A stretch of 64,000 nt of DNA from Prochlorococcus sp. AG-402-N17 (lineage in GTDB: Bacteria > Cyanobacteriota > Cyanobacteriia > PCC-6307 > Cyanobiaceae). The notes beneath the pieces are model-generated. The model saw nothing but the letters and a program-made list of their open reading frames with translations, was not told the origin of the DNA and did no database searches. Both the position numbers and the translations under genes were made by a program. This document shows positions 58,392-64,000 of this stretch, piece by piece. Each line of letters starts with the position of its first letter. Position 1 is the first letter of the stretch. The stretch covers positions 1 to 64,000 of the forward strand of contig QCIV01000002.1 of assembly GCA_003216455.1 (NCBI GenBank). Direction: 5' to 3'.

Positions 58392-58688
58392 ATGGATTTC
58401 AGGATTTTACTTGTTATTACACCAATAATATTCTCATGGATATTTACAGTCTTTTGGTTAGGTAGGTGGGATGTATTTAGATTAACACCACTAGGATTTC
58501 CAAAGAAGGGAGTAGCTCCTCTTAAAAATTATCAAGTATGGGAAGATTCAGCATTAATTCCTGATACTGGCAGACCAGCAGAAGGTTATCCAGTATTTAC
58601 TGTAAGAACCGCAGCAGTTAATGCCCTAGGGATTCCAACCGTTTTCTTCCTTGGAGCAATATTGGCAATGCAGTTTAAATCTTATTAA
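58392..58688 (+). CDS. PsbY-like N-terminus, two-helix thylakoid protein
   Basis: 98 aa. [20 protein letters not shown] resembles the start of the photosystem II peptide PsbY (MD-R-x-L-x-V-x2-P), followed by a polar loop and a second helix ([18 protein letters not shown]). PsbY itself is ~40 aa, so this is at best a relative with an extension. It is followed 9 bases later by a paralogous gene. Confidence 0.55.
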   Translation: MDFRILLVITPIIFSWIFTVFWLGRWDVFRLTPLGFPKKGVAPLKNYQVWEDSALIPDTGRPAEGYPVFTVRTAAVNALGIPTVFFLGAILAMQFKSY

Positions 58689-58697
58689 TAGGAAATT

Positions 58698-58883
58698 TTG
58701 ATGGACATTCGATTTTTAATTGTTGGAGCACCATTTTTAATCGCATTTTTTTATACCTTGTGTTGGCTAAAAAAATGGGGTGCTTTTAATTCGACGAATA
58801 ATTTGCCAAAAAATATTTCTTTTAAAAATGAATCAATAGAACAAAGTTATATTCTAGAGAATATCTTTTTAACAAAAAATTAA
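58698..58883 (+). CDS. Small membrane protein, paralog of the preceding gene
   Basis: 61 aa. MMDIRFLIVGAPFLIAFFYTLCWLKKWGAF aligns with the start of the 58392 protein ([29 protein letters not shown]); its C-terminus is short and polar. Tandem duplication with loss of the second helix is likely. Confidence 0.55.
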   Translation: MMDIRFLIVGAPFLIAFFYTLCWLKKWGAFNSTNNLPKNISFKNESIEQSYILENIFLTKN

Positions 58884-58918
58884 TCAAATTTTTCTTAAAC
58901 TTAAATTAATACCTTGTC

Positions 58919-59017
58919 ATGATTCCAATAGAACAGTATTTGTTTTTTGCAGTTTCTCTTTATGCATTTTTTTATCTTTCAATAACTATAGTAAGTACAT
59001 TAATTAGTTTTTCCTAA
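58919..59017 (+). CDS. Tiny single-pass membrane protein
   Basis: 32 aa: MIPIEQYLFFAVSLYAFFYL then SITIVSTLISFS. Size and make-up resemble small photosynthetic subunits, but I cannot assign it. Below the track cutoff. Confidence 0.45.
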   Translation: MIPIEQYLFFAVSLYAFFYLSITIVSTLISFS

Positions 59018-59100
59018 GCAATAATCACATAAAATATTAAACACTTATTTGTATAAAATTAATCTTCCTGTATCTCAAAACTCATTATATAAATATATAA

Positions 59101-59205
59101 GTAGATATTAGGGCAATCTACTAACCGCTAGCTTTGATAATGCGGTTCGTAATGAGAACCTCCCTTTGACCTCATTTTCTTTTTCGCAATCTCAGAAAAT
59201 GAGGT
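59101..59205 (+). ncRNA. Structured RNA candidate, copy 1 (pseudoknot plus hairpin)
   Basis: GTAGAT-ATTAGGGCA-ATCTAC is a 6-bp stem; AACCGC...GCGGTT a second; the loop AGGG can pair with the downstream CCCT. A 12-bp stem ACCTCATTTTCT/AGAAAATGAGGT follows. The same order recurs at 59333 with different stem sequences. No ORF overlaps. Confidence 0.55.
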
Positions 59206-59332
59206 TTAAATAATTTTTAATAGTAAGGAATATTAAAGTTAATTTTCTATATAAATCCAGTCATTAAATTTTATTCATGAGAATGTATATTATTTACTTT
59301 TTAAAAAAGAGTTTTTTATTTATAAAGAATAT

Positions 59333-59450
59333 GTAGATATTTGGCGAATCTGCAACGGTATAGATTCCGTCTTTATGAACCTAGCCAACGAAAATATTCT
59401 TAACTACGTTTTAGTTATTTTAGTAGTTAGGGATATTTTTATTTTAAGGT
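59333..59450 (+). ncRNA. Structured RNA candidate, copy 2, leader of the 137-aa gene
   Basis: GTAGAT-ATTTGGCGA-ATCTGC, then ACGG...CCGT, with loop TTGGC pairing to downstream GCCAA. A ~17-bp stem (AAAATATTCTTAACTAC with GTAGTTAGGGATATTTTT) follows and ends 20-30 bases before the ATG at 59471. It looks like an aptamer plus expression platform. Confidence 0.58.
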
Positions 59451-59470
59451 TAATTTTTTCTTAAAAACAA

Positions 59471-59884
59471 ATGATCAATAAATCACAAAAAGTATCCTCA
59501 TTAGAAAATATCTACAAGAATTTGGAATCTGGCATGCCAGAGAATAAATTTATTAAAGACTATGCTCTCCCTAATGCAAGACAGTGGCTAGGTGGAAGAT
59601 ATGTAGCTCTTTGGGTATTACCTATTTACTTAATTGGAAAAGTTGCAAAATTCGCAGCTTCCTCTGCATTTATAAAACCATATTCTCCAATTAATAATGG
59701 CCCTTCTTATAAAAGACCAGAAACTTTATACACCTCTTTAAAAGGTGTTTTTAAAGGAGAAGACCATTTAAGATTTTTTGATCATAGGTTTATCGCTATT
59801 TGGGTATTGCCTATTGCTTTGACTGGAATTGTTTTTGAAGTGCTTTTTATATCTCCTGCTAAGAATACTTTCCCTTTCAATTAA
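59471..59884 (+). CDS. Two-helix membrane protein behind a structured leader
   Basis: 137 aa. Two similar segments, GGRYVALWVLPIYLIGKVAKF and DHRFIAIWVLPIALTGIVFEV, indicate an internal duplication of a helix unit. The linker is polar with GEDHLRFF. Not recognised. Its leader suggests riboswitch-like control. Confidence 0.7.
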   Translation: MINKSQKVSSLENIYKNLESGMPENKFIKDYALPNARQWLGGRYVALWVLPIYLIGKVAKFAASSAFIKPYSPINNGPSYKRPETLYTSLKGVFKGEDHLRFFDHRFIAIWVLPIALTGIVFEVLFISPAKNTFPFN

Positions 59885-59889
59885 TCATC

Positions 59890-59910
59890 TTTTGTCCGCA
59901 ATTTGTCCGC
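59890..59910. repeat. Arm-type paired repeat left of remnant 6
   Basis: TTTGTCCGCAATTTGTCCGC; partner of 57454-57473. Confidence 0.6.
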
Positions 59911-59983
59911 ATTTATTGAGGACAGAATTTAAGCAATAAAAAAGATAGGCTGCGAAACCCTTCTGCGACTTGGATTATTAGAG

Positions 59984-60030
59984 TCGGGGCGACAGGATTC
60001 GAACCTGCGACCTAGTGCTCCCAAAGCACC
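59984..60030 (-). repeat. tRNA-Pro(UGG) 3' half, remnant 6 (candidate att site)
   Basis: 47-base core, followed by the same CAGTACGCAATTTGCGACAG extension as remnant 1. Confidence 0.85.
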
Positions 60031-60149
60031 CAGTACGCAATTTGCGACAGCCCCCATGAGGAACAAGTGAGGCTATAGCTTATGAGTTGGTATGACAGGA
60101 ATTAATATGAGTCTCACAATGCAGCAAAGAATTTCAAAGATATGCATTT

Positions 60150-60169
60150 AATCGCTAAATAATCGCTAA
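60150..60169. repeat. Arm-type paired repeat near remnant 6
   Basis: AATCGCTAAATAATCGCTAA, identical to the pair near remnant 3. Confidence 0.6.
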
Positions 60170-60203
60170 CGTACAACCTGGTGATTTTTAATCAAAATAT
60201 TTC

Positions 60204-61811
60204 CTAAATAATATCGCTGATAACAGATTCATATCCATTACTAGTTAAATAATTACTCATTTGTTCTTCACTTTGATAATTTGCATATCTAATATTTCCA
60301 TCTGCATGCATTAAAGATCTTAGATAAGCGCTGCCATCAGCTGTTTTCCAGTACACCTCATGGACACCATCAGAATCATAATCTCCTGCATGTTTAGCGA
60401 CTAAATTATCTATCTCTAAATCATTTCGAAATCTATATTGACTATCATGATCACTATATTGAACAACATCTCCTGAAGTTACTAATGGGTCAATATAAAT
60501 TCCAACAACTCTAGTTGTTCCACCAGCACCATGGTCAGAAAAATCAATTTGACCTGTTGTGGAATTAACCTCTGCTGTCACCCATCTTTTTGATGATTTA
60601 TTAGTGAAGATAGCTTCAAAAACTCCATCTCCATTTACATCCAACAATCCCTGATATTTATAAGATGATGGAGTTGCAGCTGAATTATCTCCAGCATGAA
60701 GGTTGCCTCCAAAATCTTTAATAGAATCAAGAGTTGTTTCCTGACCAATGGTATAAGCAGTAATTGTAACTGGAGCAGAACCATTTACACTGGAAAATCC
60801 ATTTGAATCTGCAGTATATGAAGAGTTAACTTCTGCCACCTCAACACCATCAGAATCAGAACTTGTATTTGCGGGTTCTAAAAGCTCATCAATATTTAAA
60901 GTCTTATCTGCAAATTGAACTAATTCAACGCCAATTAATAAATCTTTTCCTTCATTATTACTAGTAATTGTGAAAGTTAAATCATTGCTAGTGTCAGTTG
61001 AACTAATTATTGAGTAATTCGCATAGTTGTAATTAAAGATTGCTTTATCATCACCAATCCCCCCAATTAAAATATCATTTCCAAGACCTCCTTCAAGGAT
61101 GTCATCCCCATCACCACCGTAAATAATATCTTTATCACTTCCACCAGATATTCTATCTTTCCCATTATTTCCTAGTAAAATATCCTGCCCTGCGCCCCCA
61201 ATTAAAATATCATTTCCAAGACCTCCTTCAATCCAGTCATTAGAATCAGTTCCATTTATTTCATAAGAATTATTGTTATTTATAAAAGTGTTAGTGGTAT
61301 GGATAACCTCATAAATTTGTAGTGAGTTTTCGCTTGAGAAAACAGCAGTTCTTTCTTCTCTAGATTTGTAAGAAGTTAAACTAAGAAAATAAGATTCCTT
61401 AAATCTAGTAACTGAACTAGAGCCTCCATCTTTTGGAATTCCTCCAAAATCAGAATAATCATTTCCAAGATTAGTCTCTACTAAAAAATTATCATTTTTA
61501 TCAAAAATTGAGTTGCTATTAGAGTCTTCATATATATATAAAATGTCGTCTCTATATTCCCAAGACTCTCCGTTATATGATCCTGTATATAAATCTCCAC
61601 TATTGCCAGTAGGATTATCAAAAATGACTTCAAAAATATTTGGACCACCTGTTGAAATATTAGATATCTCCATTACATCAACATAAGGATATGTATTATA
61701 TGGATCTGCAGGGAATTGAACTAAATCCTCTCTTATTGCAAAATCAAAAGTTACAAAATTTATATCATCTCCTAATAAAGTTTGATAAACCATCAAAGAT
61801 TGTTTTTTCAC
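60204..61811 (-). CDS. RTX-type protein with shared FG-GAP/VCBS-like C-terminal domain
   Basis: 535 aa. No signal peptide. Residues ~195-255 hold six to seven RTX nonapeptide units (GGLGNDILIGGAGQDILLGN, GGDGDDILEGG) that bind calcium. The C-terminal ~170 residues (KYQGLLDVNGDGVFEAIFTN, GDYDSDGVHEVYWKTADGSA, end YESVISDII) are shared with the 43275 protein. Likely exported by a type I system that is not in the window. The N-terminal 190 residues are not recognised. Confidence 0.8.
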   Translation of the reverse strand: MKKQSLMVYQTLLGDDINFVTFDFAIREDLVQFPADPYNTYPYVDVMEISNISTGGPNIFEVIFDNPTGNSGDLYTGSYNGESWEYRDDILYIYEDSNSNSIFDKNDNFLVETNLGNDYSDFGGIPKDGGSSSVTRFKESYFLSLTSYKSREERTAVFSSENSLQIYEVIHTTNTFINNNNSYEINGTDSNDWIEGGLGNDILIGGAGQDILLGNNGKDRISGGSDKDIIYGGDGDDILEGGLGNDILIGGIGDDKAIFNYNYANYSIISSTDTSNDLTFTITSNNEGKDLLIGVELVQFADKTLNIDELLEPANTSSDSDGVEVAEVNSSYTADSNGFSSVNGSAPVTITAYTIGQETTLDSIKDFGGNLHAGDNSAATPSSYKYQGLLDVNGDGVFEAIFTNKSSKRWVTAEVNSTTGQIDFSDHGAGGTTRVVGIYIDPLVTSGDVVQYSDHDSQYRFRNDLEIDNLVAKHAGDYDSDGVHEVYWKTADGSAYLRSLMHADGNIRYANYQSEEQMSNYLTSNGYESVISDII

Positions 61812-61979
61812 TTTATGAAGTATATCTCTTACTAAATACGTTTATCCAAAAAAATTAGAAGATTTAATTGCTTGCTACAAGATTTTTCAATAGGTTATTG
61901 AACACCATCAAATTTATTAACTAATTGGCCATATGTAGGAGAGAGTGAACCAATCAGCAAAGTGCAGCAAGGTTTTGCT

Positions 61980-62002
61980 AATCCTCGCTCAAAGCTCGCT
62001 AA
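61980..62002. repeat. Diverged arm-type repeat left of remnant 7
   Basis: AATCCTCGCTCAAAGCTCGC then TAA, preceded by GTGCAGCAAGGTTTTGCT, a degenerate form of the context at remnants 2 and 4. Confidence 0.4.
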
Positions 62003-62031
62003 GTCTTATTTCCGATTTCGTGATAACCCAA

Positions 62032-62078
62032 TCGAGGCGACAGGATTCGAACCTGCGACCTAGTGTTCCCAAAGCACC
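62032..62078 (-). repeat. tRNA-Pro(UGG) 3' half, remnant 7 (diverged)
   Basis: 47-base core with TCGAGGCG in the acceptor strand and GGTGCTTTGGGAACACT in the anticodon arm. It is the last remnant, 12 bases from the end of the HTH gene. Confidence 0.82.
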
Positions 62079-62090
62079 CGTTCTAACTTT

Positions 62091-62426
62091 TTATTTTGTT
62101 TCCAAACCAACTAATTTCATAAGAACTTTTGCATTACTTGCAACTGCAGAATATTGTTTTTCTCTCATTGCTCTATGCATTGCATTTTCTAATGTACATA
62201 CTAATTTTGCTATCATTTCAGGGCGATTTAAGTCCCCTTCTTCAAGATCATTTTTCAATAAAAGATAAGCATTGGAAGTGATCTGCCTGGCTCTTCTTCT
62301 TGAGATTCCATATTTTGCGGCAACAAGGGAAGTAATAGATGAATAGGCTTGTCCTTCAGCAACTAATTCAGCAGCATGTGCAACCCTTAATTCAGTTTCC
62401 TGTTTAGTTGCTCTCTTTGGCATCAC
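62091..62426 (-). CDS. Small-terminase-like HTH DNA-binding protein
   Basis: 111 aa. RVAHAAELVAEGQAYSSITSLVAAKYGISRRRARQITSNAYLLLKNDLEEGDLNRPEMIAKLVCTLENAMHRAMREKQYSAVASNAKVLMKLVGLETK: an N-terminal HTH, an acidic linker and a C-terminal helical bundle ending in VGL, the layout of small terminase-like proteins described in phage-satellite elements of Prochlorococcus. It lies between tRNA-Pro remnant 7 and the tRNA-Ala relic. A plain HTH regulator is the alternative. Confidence 0.65.
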   Translation of the reverse strand: MMPKRATKQETELRVAHAAELVAEGQAYSSITSLVAAKYGISRRRARQITSNAYLLLKNDLEEGDLNRPEMIAKLVCTLENAMHRAMREKQYSAVASNAKVLMKLVGLETK

Positions 62427-62680
62427 TTAAATATGTAGTCAATTTATATTATTTAAACATAAAAAATTGTTGCTATCATTGCGATTTTCTACTTTATAGA
62501 AAATTAAAAATTCTATCTTTTCTTACTAAATATAATTTTAAAAGACTATATTTATCAGTTATAACAATGCGTTGTTCTGTTCAAAGTTGTCTTATAGTAA
62601 CTGCACCTTACTCTGCACCTGAAGTCTTAATATTTCTGATACAAACCCTGATATAGATTACGATTAAAGGCTTTTGAGAG

Positions 62681-62722
62681 TTGCATGCCATGCAGGTGCT
62701 CTACCAGCTGAGCTATGGCCCC
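62681..62722 (-). pseudogene. tRNA-Ala(GGC) 5' half
   Basis: On the minus strand: GGGGCCATAGCTCAGCTGGT then AGAGCACCTGCATGGCATGC. Acceptor 5' strand, complete D-arm and anticodon arm start (anticodon GGC) are perfect, but the variable loop, T-arm and 3' acceptor are replaced by unrelated sequence. It marks the island border next to lexA. Confidence 0.75.
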
Positions 62723-62787
62723 ACGACTTCAAATATACCAATTTAAACCTTGATATTTATATTTTGAAAATATGAATTTACCTAAAA

Positions 62788-63405
62788 TTAAACTTTTCGC
62801 CAGACAGCTAATAATTTTCCTTGAAAAACAACTTCATCTAAATTTAACTCGATTGGTTCATACGCAGGATTTGCTGCTTCAAGAAATATTTTTCCTCCTC
62901 TTTTAACATAATATTTTAAAGTTGTTCCTAAACCTGGAACCAATGCACTAACAATAGTTCCGTTTCTAAGAGAGTATGAATCTGTTATGGGCTCCATCAA
63001 AACCATATCTCCATCTGCAATACATGCATCTATCATAGAATCTCCATTAACTGTAAGAGCAAAAACATTTTTCTTTTTTAAAACATCAGAAATATCTAAA
63101 TTATCTTGAACATCAGAATAAGTTTCAATTAAACCTCCAGCTGCGACTGAACCCATAATTGGTACACCTTCTATAATTTCATCAACTATTTGCATAGTTC
63201 TTGCTTTACCTTCTTGCCATGAGATGTAGCCTTTTTCTTGTAAATGTTTTAGGCGACTTTGAATTGGAGCAGGAGATTTTAGTCCCATAGCTTGCATCAT
63301 TTGTCTTATGGATGGACTATGTTGGAAGTCTTTCATATAGTCTTTTATCCATCCATATAGCTCATTTTGAGCTTGGGTAAGATCATCCCCTGAATAAGTT
63401 TCCAT
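62788..63405 (-). CDS. lexA: LexA repressor
   Basis: 205 aa. N-terminal winged helix (LYGWIKDYMKDFQHSPSIRQMMQAMGLKSPAPIQSRLKHLQEKGYI), cleavage site VAAGG (Ala-Gly), catalytic Ser in VNGDSMID and Lys in TTLKYYVKR. Represses DNA-damage genes until RecA-stimulated self-cleavage. Core chromosomal gene next to argF. Confidence 0.95.
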   Translation of the reverse strand: METYSGDDLTQAQNELYGWIKDYMKDFQHSPSIRQMMQAMGLKSPAPIQSRLKHLQEKGYISWQEGKARTMQIVDEIIEGVPIMGSVAAGGLIETYSDVQDNLDISDVLKKKNVFALTVNGDSMIDACIADGDMVLMEPITDSYSLRNGTIVSALVPGLGTTLKYYVKRGGKIFLEAANPAYEPIELNLDEVVFQGKLLAVWRKV

Positions 63406-63421
63406 AAAACAGATGTACTCT

Positions 63422-63435
63422 AATACATTTGTACC
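63422..63435 (-). promoter_or_regulatory. Possible LexA box upstream of lexA
   Basis: GGTACAAATGTATT on the minus strand matches the cyanobacterial LexA consensus RGTACNNNDGTWC with one mismatch, 17 bases before the lexA start. Consistent with autoregulation. Confidence 0.45.
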
Positions 63436-63462
63436 CTTTTATTTATTATTTCGCAAGTATTC

Positions 63463-64000
63463 CTATTGGAGAAGGCAAGATAAAAGAGCTTGTTGAGCAT
63501 GTAATCTATTTTCCGCTTGATCAAAAATTCTACTTTTGTGACTTTCAAATATTTCATCAGTTATCTCTTTGGATCTATACGCAGGAAGGCAATGAAGAAT
63601 AATTGCATCTTTATCAGCCTTACTAACTAAATTGCTGTCAATAGTGAAACCATTAAAAACTTTTTCTTTCTCATCCTTTTGATTTTCTTCACCCATAGAT
63701 GACCAAACATCTGTATAAAGAACATTTGCCCCTAAAACAGCAGAATTGGGATCATTAGTAATTTTCAACAAATTCTTATTTTTATATATTTCATATGCTT
63801 TATCGATCACTAATGAGTTAGGTTCATAACCTTTTGGACATGCGATCCTAACTTCAACTCCTAATAACGACCCACATAAAATAAGAGAATTTGCGACGTT
63901 ATTTCCGTCTCCAATAAATGTCAAAATAACATCTTTAAAATCAAGAAATTCCTCCTTAATCGTTAAAAAGTCAGCTAAAGCCTGACATGGATGTTCTAAA
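63463..64000 (-). CDS. argF: Ornithine carbamoyltransferase, partial
   Basis: The track starts at an internal TTG (63924), but the frame stays open to the window edge and encodes LEHPCQALADFLTIKEEFLD, the HPCQ carbamoyl-phosphate-binding motif. FIGDGNNVANSLI and ILHCLPAYRSKEITDEIFE follow. It makes citrulline in arginine synthesis. N-terminus outside the window. Confidence 0.95.
   Translation of the reverse strand, partial: LEHPCQALADFLTIKEEFLDFKDVILTFIGDGNNVANSLILCGSLLGVEVRIACPKGYEPNSLVIDKAYEIYKNKNLLKITNDPNSAVLGANVLYTDVWSSMGEENQKDEKEKVFNGFTIDSNLVSKADKDAIILHCLPAYRSKEITDEIFESHKSRIFDQAENRLHAQQALLSCLLQ

Larger units (their letters stand above)
59948..60730. repeat. ~780-bp direct repeat, copy 2
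   Basis: Matches 43019-43800 with the same offset throughout (16,929 bases), covering remnant 6, the AATCGCT pair and the C-terminal coding part of the RTX-like gene. Confidence 0.85.

Noticed and set aside
43055-62078. Considered as functional tRNA-Pro genes
   Set aside because: All copies lack the 5' acceptor strand and D-arm; flanking sequence cannot complete a cloverleaf.
34500-62100. CRISPR array considered because of regularly repeated short motifs
   Set aside because: Repeats are spaced by whole genes, are not palindromic direct repeats with uniform spacers, and no cas genes are present.
61945-62268. ORF-track plus ORF of 107 aa
   Set aside because: Lies over tRNA-Pro remnant 7 and antisense to the HTH gene; contains the typical tRNA-derived SRRQDSNLRPSVPKAP translation.

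Overview
The window looks like a chromosome segment of a high-light-adapted Prochlorococcus, probably HLII clade. It is very AT-rich, has short high-light-inducible (hli) genes, Prochlorococcus/Synechococcus-restricted families (DUF1651, DUF2839, DUF3303, DUF3721, DUF3764), many genes under 60 codons, and a nitrate-assimilation cluster found only in some Prochlorococcus.

Layout. 0-5.6 kb: a Nit1-type nitrilase cluster (AIR-synthase-like, GNAT, radical SAM, nitrilase, Sll0783-like) on the minus strand with a divergent flavin monooxygenase. 5.7-8.5 kb: an hli gene, a glutamine amidotransferase and small genes, one behind a glutamine-riboswitch-like leader. 8.5-20 kb: complete nitrate assimilation (nrtP permease, narB, narM, nirA, a HEAT-repeat protein) with molybdenum-cofactor genes moaA, mobA, moaC, moeA, moaE, moaD and moaB; the mobA-nrtP gap holds two perfect GTA-N8-TAC NtcA sites. 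20-31.5 kb: selO, an NSS transporter, many tiny genes, a second glutamine-riboswitch-like leader, and a probable metal-handling operon (PepSY-like, DUF3721, DUF411, MauE-like). 31.5-43 kb: accessory small genes, SRAP, an RluF-type pseudouridine synthase, an hli gene and a double-glycine leader peptide.

43-62.7 kb is the most unusual part. Six 47-bp copies of the 3' half of tRNA-Pro(UGG), plus one 12-bp stub, all in one orientation, cut about 19 kb into units of 1.5-5.3 kb. The ends of several units carry paired short direct repeats like recombinase arm sites. Two small-terminase-like HTH genes lie beside remnants, and a 5' half of tRNA-Ala(GGC) marks the border with core lexA and argF. This fits repeated insertion of integrative elements of the tycheposon kind described in Prochlorococcus; no integrase is in the window. 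Cargo includes an arsenate-resistance set (arsR, GAPDH, arsJ) with pstS, rmuC, a secreted nuclease, a Coq4-like protein, and two large proteins that share a C-terminal domain on different N-termini.

From about 34.5 to 56 kb many genes share a short upstream module: TTGACAGTCGATCTAAAAT, then a hairpin and T-run ending directly at the start codon. Many of the same genes are followed by a recurrent relic of a signal-peptide gene start (ATGAAACGCTTACTACTTG). Together these look like exchangeable gene-cassette boundaries. Four other repeated structured elements were found: a 191-bp inverted pair, a ~135-bp inverted pair, a tandem pair of pseudoknot-plus-hairpin RNAs, and two glutamine-riboswitch-like leaders.

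All calls are from reading the sequence and the supplied ORF track; no database search was run.
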